This document shows positions 26,093 through 32,700 of a stretch of 38,660 nt of DNA, in pieces. The notes beneath the pieces were generated by a model, which was given only the letters and a program-made list of their open reading frames with translations, did no database searches and was not told where the DNA came from. The stretch is from contig JASEFR010000001.1 of NCBI GenBank assembly GCA_030019025.1, positions 17,761 to 56,420 of the forward strand, given 5' to 3'. The stretch's first letter is position 1. Each line of letters opens with the position of its first letter. Both the position numbers and the translations under genes were made by a program. Source of the DNA: a bacterium. Lineage in GTDB: Bacteria > Hydrothermota > Hydrothermia > UBA1063.

Positions 26093-26103
26093 TGTTTTTT
26101 GTT
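26063..26103 (+). repeat. Direct repeat, right copy
   Basis: 41 bp identical to 25748-25788, offset 315 bp. Confidence 0.9.
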
Positions 26104-26189
26104 TATGGGGTGTTTTTCATTTAAATATTATTCTGATATTGGCCGACATGTACTGAAGGCAATTTAACTCTTCGAGGCGTTTTGTGGAG

Positions 26190-26219
26190 TTTACAGTCTT
26201 TATCCTTTAAAATTATTAT
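26190..26219 (+). promoter_or_regulatory. tRNA-Gln promoter
   Basis: TTTACA (26190-26195), 18-bp spacer, TATTAT (26214-26219), close to the tRNA 5' end. It shares a 14-bp block with the tRNA-Asp promoter. Confidence 0.4.
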
Positions 26220-26224
26220 ACTAC

Positions 26225-26296
26225 TGGGGCGTCGTCCAACTGGCAGGACACAGGATTTTGGATCCTGCAATCGTGGTTCGAATCCACGCGCCCCAG
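26225..26296 (+). tRNA. tRNA-Gln (TTG)
   Basis: Acceptor TGGGGCG pairs with CGCCCCA (26289-26295); D arm GTCC/GGAC; anticodon arm CAGGA-TTTTGGA-TCCTG with anticodon TTG; T arm CGTGG(TTCGAAT)CCACG; discriminator G. CCA is not encoded. U at the first acceptor position is typical of tRNA-Gln. Confidence 0.95.
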
Positions 26297-26328
26297 TGAT
26301 TTTTAGAGTGCCCTGGTGATTTTTAGAG
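26289..26328 (+). repeat. Imperfect 20-bp tandem repeat covering the tRNA-Gln 3' end
   Basis: Two adjacent 20-bp units (26289-26308, 26309-26328), 17 of 20 identical, sharing GTGATTTTTAGAG. The first unit contains the tRNA acceptor 3' strand. Confidence 0.7.
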
Positions 26329-26430
26329 ATTTGCATATTGCTTATTTTTCCATTCTAACTGTCGGTCTCAGGCTGAAAAATTCTGCGAATCCCGTTTCTC
26401 ATTGTTAGCACGCAATCTGGTCTGACCTTA

Positions 26431-26459
26431 TTGACAGAACACAAATCATATGTTAAAAT
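26431..26459 (+). promoter_or_regulatory. arsR operon promoter, predicted leaderless
   Basis: TTGACA (26431-26436, perfect), 17-bp spacer, TAAAAT (26454-26459), 6 nt to the ATG at 26466. Confidence 0.7.
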
Positions 26460-26468
26460 TTACATATG
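26447..26468. promoter_or_regulatory. Probable ArsR operator
   Basis: Perfect 7-bp inverted repeat CATATGT / ACATATG with an 8-bp centre. The -10 hexamer fills the centre and the right arm includes the arsR start codon. A dimeric repressor bound here would block RNA polymerase, which fits autoregulation. Confidence 0.55.
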
Positions 26469-26867
26469 CGCAAATATGCAGATATATTAAAAGTCCTCGG
26501 AGACCCCAAAAGGCTCAAGTTATTTACACTTTTAGCCAAAAAGGGAGATAAATTTTATGTATGTGAACTTGCTGATTCTATCGAAGATACACACTATAAT
26601 ACATCAAGACACCTTAATGAGCTTCGCAAAGCTGGACTTGTTGAAGAACAAAAGATAGGTAGAGGCGTCATGTATTACATTCCAGAGTTTGAAGATCCGT
26701 TTTTTAATCTGCTTGTAGAATTGATAAAGAGTATCCCAGATGAGGCTGTTGGGCGAGAAATGGAACTCTTGGAGAAGAGAGTATCCTTCCGCGGGGAAGA
26801 TCAAAGATGTGTCTTAAAAATTGACCATGATTGGAAATCAGAAAATTTAGAGGATAAAAGGAGGTAA
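26466..26867 (+). CDS. ArsR-family winged-helix repressor
   Basis: 133 aa. ILKVLGDPKRLKLFTLL is the typical first helix pair. YVCELADSIEDTHYNTSRHLNELRKAGLVEEQKIGRGVMYYI is the helix-turn-helix and wing, with the recognition helix around 44-56. Cys33 in YVCELAD is at the position of the ELCVCDL metal box of ArsR/SmtB sensors. Only one Cys is there, and another sits in the C-terminal tail (RCVLKI), so the ligand set differs from classical ArsR. First gene of a five-gene operon; ferredoxin follows after 4 bp with its own AGGAGG. Probably represses the operon through the palindrome over its own start codon. Confidence 0.88.
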   Translation: MRKYADILKVLGDPKRLKLFTLLAKKGDKFYVCELADSIEDTHYNTSRHLNELRKAGLVEEQKIGRGVMYYIPEFEDPFFNLLVELIKSIPDEAVGREMELLEKRVSFRGEDQRCVLKIDHDWKSENLEDKRR

Positions 26868-26871
26868 AATT

Positions 26872-27216
26872 ATGAGCCAAGGAATTAAGCTCGACCCTAA
26901 ATTTGCTACCTGGAAGGGCGTTCCAAGGGAGGAAATTGAATGGTTTCCAACGATTGACCATGAGAAATGTGTTGGATGTGGAATGTGCGTTGTGTCTTGT
27001 GGAAGAAATGTTTTTGATTACGATACCGTAAGGAGAAAGGCTATTGTTGCAAGACCATTAAATTGTATGGTGGGGTGTACTTCTTGTGAAGTATGGTGTA
27101 TTTACGGTGCCATTTCTTTTCCTGATAGGGATATCGTTAAGGAAATCATCAGGAAAAGGCAGGTACTGGTTAGGGTGAAAAAAGAGCTTGAAGAAAAACT
27201 TAAAAACAACAGTTAA
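26872..27216 (+). CDS. Two-cluster ferredoxin-like protein
   Basis: 114 aa. Cys33, 36, 39 and 43 (CVGCGMCVVSC) form a classical CxxCxxCxxxC 4Fe-4S motif; Cys65, 69, 72 and 76 (CMVGCTSCEVWC) form a second, CxxxCxxCxxxC, motif. The N-terminal 30 residues (GIKLDPKFATWKGVPREEIEW) resemble the leader of small ferredoxins found beside redox/metal genes. It probably passes electrons inside the operon's system, perhaps to the DGC protein or the thioredoxin; that pairing is inferred from context. Strong ribosome site AGGAGG. Confidence 0.85.
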   Translation: MSQGIKLDPKFATWKGVPREEIEWFPTIDHEKCVGCGMCVVSCGRNVFDYDTVRRKAIVARPLNCMVGCTSCEVWCIYGAISFPDRDIVKEIIRKRQVLVRVKKELEEKLKNNS

Positions 27217-27228
27217 GGAGGGGGAAAA

Positions 27229-27651
27229 ATGGATGTAAAAGAAAAGAAATGGAATCTCTTACCAGGATGTCACAAAGATGCTGAAGGCCTCGATATAATC
27301 TTTGCTTGCGATGGGGCGGCCAGTGTGGGCCAGGTTGCGAACTATGTTGCAATTGACCTTACAAATAGAAACATTGGAGCGAGAATGTGTTGCACTGCAG
27401 CGGTAGGTGCTGGGTCTGAGACACATATCAATATTGCAAAACGTGCGAAACGGGTTATTGTTATCAATGGATGTGCTTCGAAATGTGTTTCAAAGATTTT
27501 TGAGAAACTTGGAATAAAAATAGATTTTGAATTCGTGATTCAGGATATGGGTGTGAAAAAGATACCGACTCTGGATATTGATGATGAGGAAGCGAGAAGG
27601 ATTGCAGATGAAATTGCAGAAAAAGTAGGATACGGGGAAAGGGCGAATTAA
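27229..27651 (+). CDS. DGC-domain putative metal-binding protein
   Basis: 140 aa, matching the DGC family (PF08859-like), annotated elsewhere as putative zinc-binding. Conserved stretches are IIFACDGAASVGQVANYVA, ARMCCTAAVGAG and VINGCASKCVSKIF, with Cys at 14, 27, 54, 55, 82 and 86 available for metal or disulfide chemistry. No signal peptide. Biochemical function in the family is not established. The start is preceded by AAGGAGGGGG, 12 bp after the ferredoxin stop. Confidence 0.8.
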   Translation: MDVKEKKWNLLPGCHKDAEGLDIIFACDGAASVGQVANYVAIDLTNRNIGARMCCTAAVGAGSETHINIAKRAKRVIVINGCASKCVSKIFEKLGIKIDFEFVIQDMGVKKIPTLDIDDEEARRIADEIAEKVGYGERAN

Positions 27652-27742
27652 TTTAAAAAAGGATACTATGAAAGGAGAAAATCCCAAAGGATATCATTGT
27701 GGAAGATAATTGATTGATATAAAATAAAAAGGAGCGGGTTTA

Positions 27743-28795
27743 ATGGAATTTCTTCTAAAGATTTTGGAAGGTGGGATTTATGCAATAATTGATTATATTG
27801 GAAAACATACAATTACATGCCTTGTTCCTGCCTTTTTCCTTGCGGGAGCGATGGTTACCTTCGTGAATAAGAACAAGGTATTACAATATTTAGGCTCTAC
27901 ATCTCATAAAGCTCTCGCATATATTCTTGCCATTGTCGGAAGTTTTTTAATCGCAGCGTGCTCTTGTACCGTAATTCCCGTTGCCAGTGGACTCTACTTC
28001 GCAGGTGCAACAATAGGTGTTGCATTTATCATTCTGTGGGTTGCACCGGCTGCCAACGTCCTTGCCCTTGCTTACACCGGTTCTATTCTTGGCGCTAAGA
28101 TGGCGGGGGTTAGAATACTCGCAGCGGTGCTTGTAGCAGTTTTAGTGGGATTAGTTATGGATCTTGTCTTTGGTAAGGAAATACGAGATGTTCCTCAAGC
28201 ACCCAAGCATGTTGCAGATGAGCCACTACTTAGTTTAAAGCATCTAATTTTGATGGTACTTGTACTTTTTTCTCTTCTTATGCCAAATTATCTTGTGAGG
28301 ACTGGCCCATATATCTATAAAGTGCTGGTATTTTTAGCTTTTGCATCAGTCGTTGTAGTTTATTCTTTATTCACACTAAAGTCAGAAGAGGTTAAGATCT
28401 GGTTATCGGAGACGTGGTGGTTTGTAAAAATCATATTTCCCCTAATGTTACTGGGTGTTTTCATCGTTGGGATTGTGGGGGTTTTGTTGCCTCATGAGGT
28501 TGTTACCAAATTGGTCGGGAAGAATAATGCAAGCTCTTCCTTCTTCGCTACTTTGTTTGGAGCCATTTCCTATTTTGCCACTATGACGGAAGCGCCTTTT
28601 GTTGATAAATTAATGAAGCTTGGAATGGCAAAGGGGCCTGCGCTGGCTCTTTTGCTCACGGGTCCTGGGCTTTCTCTTCCTAACTGGATTGCCATTGCAA
28701 GAGTATTTGGAGTTAAGAAAGCTCTCCTTTATGTCCCATTGATAGTATTGCTTGGAACATTTTTGGGGGTTATTTTTGGAAAATATATACTGTAA
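27743..28795 (+). CDS. Permease with CSC motif (ArsP/YraQ, DUF318 family)
   Basis: 350 aa, about 8-10 hydrophobic segments in two similar halves. The first half carries the key motif AACSCTVIPVASGLYFAG (Cys73, Cys75); the second has TMTEAPFVDKLMKLGMAKG and LLTGPGLSLPNWIAIARVFG. ArsP members of this family export trivalent organoarsenicals; others have unknown substrates. Operon partners (ArsR, CxxC thioredoxin, ferredoxin, DGC protein) agree with thiol-dependent metal or metalloid export. The start has AAGGAG 10 nt upstream. The 91-bp gap before it contains only a possible 13-codon frame (27668-27709). Confidence 0.88.
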   Translation: MEFLLKILEGGIYAIIDYIGKHTITCLVPAFFLAGAMVTFVNKNKVLQYLGSTSHKALAYILAIVGSFLIAACSCTVIPVASGLYFAGATIGVAFIILWVAPAANVLALAYTGSILGAKMAGVRILAAVLVAVLVGLVMDLVFGKEIRDVPQAPKHVADEPLLSLKHLILMVLVLFSLLMPNYLVRTGPYIYKVLVFLAFASVVVVYSLFTLKSEEVKIWLSETWWFVKIIFPLMLLGVFIVGIVGVLLPHEVVTKLVGKNNASSSFFATLFGAISYFATMTEAPFVDKLMKLGMAKGPALALLLTGPGLSLPNWIAIARVFGVKKALLYVPLIVLLGTFLGVIFGKYIL

Positions 28796-28810
28796 AAGGA
28801 GGAGAAGGCT

Positions 28811-29056
28811 ATGAAGCAGATATTAATACTTGGCTCGGGATGCCCAAAGTGTAAGGCTCTTGAAAAGGTTTTCAGAGATGCAGTGGCCCAGCTTGGTGAT
28901 CATCTGGAGGTAGTTCATGTTTACGATCCCAAGGAGTTTGCTAAATATGGTGTGATGATAACTCCGGCTGCCGTTATTGATGGTAAAGTAGTCGTAGCAG
29001 GAAGAGTTCCCGGGTTGTCAGAGGCAATGGAGATTCTTAAGGCAAATATTGGATAG
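28811..29056 (+). CDS. Small thioredoxin-like protein (CPKC)
   Basis: 81 aa, minimal thioredoxin/glutaredoxin fold of the TM0996/MTH895 type. The active site GCPKCK has Cys11 and Cys14, and the cis-Pro loop is MITPAAVIDG. It starts 15 bp after the permease with AAAAGGAGGAGAAGG upstream. Such proteins commonly sit beside DUF318 permeases; a role in reducing the transported species or the permease cysteines is likely but unproven. Last gene of the operon. Confidence 0.88.
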   Translation: MKQILILGSGCPKCKALEKVFRDAVAQLGDHLEVVHVYDPKEFAKYGVMITPAAVIDGKVVVAGRVPGLSEAMEILKANIG

Positions 29057-29076
29057 CGCCGGTTTTCAAATTTTCA

Positions 29077-29107
29077 TGAGGGGGCAGGGCTTTGCCCTGC
29101 CCCCTCA
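29077..29107 (+). terminator. Terminator of the arsR operon
   Basis: 14-bp perfect GC-rich stem (29077-29090 / 29094-29107) with a TTT loop. Only a short, weak T-run follows (GTCTTATT), but the hairpin is very stable. Confidence 0.75.
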
Positions 29108-29113
29108 GTCTTA

Positions 29114-29142
29114 TTGGAATTACTTGAGCTTTTCTTTAAAAT
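29114..29142 (+). promoter_or_regulatory. Amidase promoter, predicted leaderless with GTG start
   Basis: TTGGAA (29114-29119), 17-bp spacer, TAAAAT (29137-29142), 6 nt to the GTG at 29149; no Shine-Dalgarno. Confidence 0.45.
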
Positions 29143-29148
29143 ATAGAC

Positions 29149-30555
29149 GTGTGGAGTATTTTCTTACAGGTTTTGTTAGCCTTTGAAACGGTAAAATTCA
29201 ACCCACTAAATATTGGTGGTGTTGATTTTATCCCTTATAGAGATGTTGTTAACTTTATTAAATGTAAGTCCTTTGTGTCAGATTCTGTTATTGAGCTTCA
29301 TTCAGCTGCTAAGAAAGCCAGGTTAAATATAGAGAAGAAAAAAGCCTGGCTTGGAAATGATACTATACCCCTCGAGAATGTTTATATTGATGACAGCGCG
29401 GTTTTTCTTGATGCAGAAACATGGGCTTATATTTTAACCTGGTTTTCTGAGGCTCAAACCTACTACTGGGATTATAAAAACAAGCGCTATATTATTTCGA
29501 AATATCCGCCAAGCGTTAAGAGTTTTGTTCTTGATGGGGATTCGTTGAGAATTGATCATAATAAAGACCTTTCACCCCTTGTTTTTCAAAGTGGTGATAC
29601 GGTTTACATTTTCATAAAAAGCGGTTTTTACAGCGGCTTGGCAAGCAGAAAGATATATGGGGAGTTTGTTAAAACTGTTCGTATAAGGCACACTTCTGAG
29701 GGTGTCACCTTTCTTATAACTCTTAATGATGGTGTGAAGTATTCCGTTTCAAAAAGGCCTATGTCACTGGTTTTGACTTTCCAGGAAAGCGTTCCAACAG
29801 AAGTTGGCACTCCTCAAGTTCCTGTTGTTTCTGAAAAAATGGAAGCTCAGTCAGAGAAAACCTATGAAAGAAAAATCAGAGTCGTAGTAATAGACCCTGG
29901 ACACGGTGGACATGACCCGGGGGCGGTGGCAAATGGAGTTAAAGAAAAAGAAGTAGTTTTGGAGATTGCAAGAAAGGTGAAGAAGAGGCTTGAAAAGCTG
30001 GGGATTAAGGTTATTTTAACGAGAAATGGCGATTATTTTGTGACGTTGGGAGAAAGGGCACGGATTGCCCAGAGAAACAAGGCAGACCTTTTTGTTTCGA
30101 TTCACTGTAATTACGCACCTCGAAGTAGTAAGGCACGGGGCATTGAAACTTACTTCCTTTCCGAAGCCAGAACCGAATGGGAAAGATCTGTGGCCGCCTT
30201 TGAAAACTCAGTTATCAAGTATGAAGTTGATAAAAAAGCCGATAATGGTGATATTTTGACCATGATCCTTGGAGATATGGCACAATATGAGTTTTTGAAA
30301 GAATCGCAGGATCTTGCTTATTTCGTGCAGGAGTCACTTGTGAACCTTGGTGGTAGCATTGATAGGGGGGTCAAACAGGCCGGATTTTATGTTTTGCAAG
30401 GAGTTTATGCACCCTCTGTTCTCGTTGAGGTAGGCTTTTTAACCAATAGAGATGAAGCGAGAAGGCTGAAGGATTACAGGTATCAGGAAAAAATTGCAGA
30501 GGCTATAGTCGACGGTATAATAAAGTTTAAAATTGCCTATGAACGAAGCAACTAA
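29149..30555 (+). CDS. N-acetylmuramoyl-L-alanine amidase (AmiC-like, Amidase_3)
   Basis: 468 aa from a GTG start. A short hydrophobic N-terminus (IFLQVLLAF) should direct export. Residues ~20-230 are an N-terminal region resembling copper-amine-oxidase-N/AMIN-type wall-targeting modules. The catalytic domain from ~245 has the zinc residues in IDPGHGGHDPGA, the Glu in KEKEVVLEIA, the His in FVSIHCNYAP and the catalytic Glu in SVLVEVGFLTN. It cleaves the bond between MurNAc and the stem peptide in the periplasm, needed for cell separation. The 3' end overlaps murI by 17 bp; amidase with glutamate racemase fits peptidoglycan metabolism. First gene of a run of nine tightly packed plus-strand genes. 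Confidence 0.9.
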   Translation: MWSIFLQVLLAFETVKFNPLNIGGVDFIPYRDVVNFIKCKSFVSDSVIELHSAAKKARLNIEKKKAWLGNDTIPLENVYIDDSAVFLDAETWAYILTWFSEAQTYYWDYKNKRYIISKYPPSVKSFVLDGDSLRIDHNKDLSPLVFQSGDTVYIFIKSGFYSGLASRKIYGEFVKTVRIRHTSEGVTFLITLNDGVKYSVSKRPMSLVLTFQESVPTEVGTPQVPVVSEKMEAQSEKTYERKIRVVVIDPGHGGHDPGAVANGVKEKEVVLEIARKVKKRLEKLGIKVILTRNGDYFVTLGERARIAQRNKADLFVSIHCNYAPRSSKARGIETYFLSEARTEWERSVAAFENSVIKYEVDKKADNGDILTMILGDMAQYEFLKESQDLAYFVQESLVNLGGSIDRGVKQAGFYVLQGVYAPSVLVEVGFLTNRDEARRLKDYRYQEKIAEAIVDGIIKFKIAYERSN

Positions 30556-31342
30556 TAAAAAACCTATAGGAGTATTTGATTCGGGTATAGGTGGTCTTAC
30601 GGTAGTTAGGGAAATAAGAAAACTTTTGCCGAAGGAAGATATCGTTTACCTTGGTGATTCCGCGCGGGTACCTTATGGAAATAAATCGGTGGAGACGATA
30701 AGGAAATTTGGCTTTCAAGATGCAAATTTTCTTGTAAAGATGGGTGTAAAGCTTATCGTCGTTGCGTGTAATACGGTTTCAAGCGTGGCATTGGGTTATT
30801 TAAAAGAAACTTTTAAGGATGTCCCTTTTTTTGGAGTTGTGGAGCCCGGTGTTAAGGTCGCAATTAAAGAAACCAGGAGTAGGAGAGTTGGAGTGATTGG
30901 AACAATTGCAACAGTGAAAAGTGAGGCCCACAAAAAAATTTTTCCTGAAGGCTATGAAGTCATCGGTAAGGCTTGTCCTCTTTTCGTTCCGCTTGCTGAG
31001 GAAGGAATGACATCTGGACCGATAGCAAAAAGTATTGCTGAACATTATCTTTTTGAATTAAAGGATAAGGTGGATACCGTAATACTTGGGTGTACACATT
31101 ATCCCGTGTTGAAAGCTACAATTAAAGAGGTGTTGGGAGATAAAATAGTACTCGTTGACCCTGCTGAAGAAGTTGCAAAGGAAGTTTATAATTACTTGCA
31201 GGCAAATAGGCTTTTAAATAGTGAGGGTGGAAGCTTGGATTTATACTTAACCGATATTCCACCTCACTATGAAAGTCTTATTAGCCTTTTTCTGGGCGAA
31301 AGGGCGAATAACATTAGAAAGGTTGACATTGAAAATCTATAA
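30539..31342 (+). CDS. murI: Glutamate racemase
   Basis: 267 aa from the ATG at 30539; a TTG two codons earlier is less likely. It makes D-glutamate for peptidoglycan. Active-site landmarks: IGVFDSGIGGLTVVREI (Asp and Ser), YLGDSARVPYG, VVACNTVSSVAL (first catalytic Cys), and LGCTHYPVL (second Cys and His). Length is normal. No Shine-Dalgarno precedes it, so translation probably depends on coupling with the amidase. Confidence 0.95.
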   Translation: MNEATNKKPIGVFDSGIGGLTVVREIRKLLPKEDIVYLGDSARVPYGNKSVETIRKFGFQDANFLVKMGVKLIVVACNTVSSVALGYLKETFKDVPFFGVVEPGVKVAIKETRSRRVGVIGTIATVKSEAHKKIFPEGYEVIGKACPLFVPLAEEGMTSGPIAKSIAEHYLFELKDKVDTVILGCTHYPVLKATIKEVLGDKIVLVDPAEEVAKEVYNYLQANRLLNSEGGSLDLYLTDIPPHYESLISLFLGERANNIRKVDIENL

Positions 31343-31351
31343 GGGGGGAAA

Positions 31352-32689
31352 ATGGAAGTAAAAACAATCCAGAATTTAATTGAGATGGGTGAGATCAGAG
31401 TCGTTGATCTCTGGTTTCAATGCATTCTCGGAAAGTTAAGACATGTCAGTATTGAGCCTTCATACTTTTTGAAGGGGTTTAATAAGGGCATAGGGATTGA
31501 TGGATCGAGTGTGCCTGGATATGCAGAAGTCCATAATTCAGATATGAGGTTGCTACCTGATCTTGAAAGTGCCTTTATCGACCCAGTGAGGGAAGGAGTT
31601 CTTGTAGTCTATTCAGATCTTTATTATTCCGACACCCATGAACCATATCCCGTTTACCCGAGAAATGTACTTCGCAAAGCACTTGAACTTGTAAGGAAAC
31701 TTGATGTAGCGGAAGAGGTTTATATTCTTCCAGAGTTTGAATTCTATGTATTTCAGGAAGTAGATTTTGATGAAACGGGTTATTATATTGAATTTGTGGA
31801 AGGGAAAAGATTGAAATCAAGCTACCATATTGCGGAACCTTACGACGCATTTTTTGAACTCCGGACCGAAATAGTGCAATTCCTTAAGAAAGCTGGAATT
31901 AATGTAAAATACCACCATCATGAGGTGGGAGGGTACGGTCAAAACGAGGTTGAACTGGCATTTGGTAATGCACTCAAGGTATGTGATCAGATCGAAACAG
32001 CCAAATTTGTCATTAAAAGTGTAGCCGAAAAGTATGGTTTTAAGGCCACATTTATGCCTAAGCCCCTTTTCAATGAGCCAGGAAATGGGTTTCATTTTCA
32101 TATCTACTTAGCTAGAAAGGGGGAATCTATTTTCTATGGAAATGAAAGAAACCTTGGCCTCAGTAATACGGCTCTTTATTTTATAGGTGGACTTCTGAGG
32201 CATGCGCGTGCTCTTAGTGCCTTTGTAAATCCTTCTACAAATTCCTATAAGAGGCTTTACTCAGGTTTTGAAGCTCCTGTTGCCATCACTTATGCACTGG
32301 CTAACAGAACAGCAGCGGTCAGAATTCCAGGTTATGCAAAGGGAAAGGATGTAGACATTGAATACAGGCCTCCTGATGCGACAATGAATACCTATCTTGG
32401 GATTGCTGCGATTATTCTTGCAGGTTTGGATGGCATAAGGAATAAATTAGATCCTGGAGAGCCTTTTGAAGGGAAAGTGGACATGGAATCTGTTAAGTCT
32501 GGAAGGGTTCAGCTTCTCCCGTCTAATTTAAAAGAAGCCTTGGATGCCCTTAAAGAAGATCACCAGTTTTTGACTGTGGACGGAGTTTTTACGGAGGATT
32601 TGATCACCAAATGGGTAGATTTGAAGATGGAAGAGTATAATAGGATTAATCTTTTGCCTCATCCGCAGGAATATGTAGATCATTTCTAA
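31352..32689 (+). CDS. glnA: Glutamine synthetase, type I
   Basis: 445 aa. Makes glutamine from glutamate, ammonia and ATP. Visible motifs: GIGIDGSSVPGYA (N-terminal beta-grasp latch), EFEFYVF (metal-binding Glu), HHHEVGGYGQNEVEL, GNGFHFHIYL (ATP/Glu site), NPSTNSYKRLYSGFEAP and EYRPPDATMNTYLG. The short length and lack of an obvious adenylylation Tyr loop point to the GSI-alpha group. Starts 10 bp after murI with AAGGGGGG as ribosome site. Its place before pyrBC fits glutamine supply for pyrimidine and wall synthesis. Confidence 0.95.
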   Translation: MEVKTIQNLIEMGEIRVVDLWFQCILGKLRHVSIEPSYFLKGFNKGIGIDGSSVPGYAEVHNSDMRLLPDLESAFIDPVREGVLVVYSDLYYSDTHEPYPVYPRNVLRKALELVRKLDVAEEVYILPEFEFYVFQEVDFDETGYYIEFVEGKRLKSSYHIAEPYDAFFELRTEIVQFLKKAGINVKYHHHEVGGYGQNEVELAFGNALKVCDQIETAKFVIKSVAEKYGFKATFMPKPLFNEPGNGFHFHIYLARKGESIFYGNERNLGLSNTALYFIGGLLRHARALSAFVNPSTNSYKRLYSGFEAPVAITYALANRTAAVRIPGYAKGKDVDIEYRPPDATMNTYLGIAAIILAGLDGIRNKLDPGEPFEGKVDMESVKSGRVQLLPSNLKEALDALKEDHQFLTVDGVFTEDLITKWVDLKMEEYNRINLLPHPQEYVDHF

Positions 32690-32700
32690 GGAGTTAAAAG

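Larger units (their letters stand above)
25716..26103 (+). mobile_element. Putative tRNA-associated mini-element carrying a GIY-YIG nuclease
   Basis: The last three quarters of tRNA-Asp plus 11 bases of its downstream flank occur again 315 bp later. Between them lies only the 80-codon GIY-YIG gene. Two blocks are identical in both copies: 25716-25730 / 26031-26045 and 25748-25788 / 26063-26103. The anticodon arms between the blocks have the same length (17 nt) but differ. A 315-bp unit bounded by a target-like duplication in a tRNA gene, and coding for a nuclease, is what a minimal homing or integrating element would look like. Mobility itself is inference. Confidence 0.45.
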
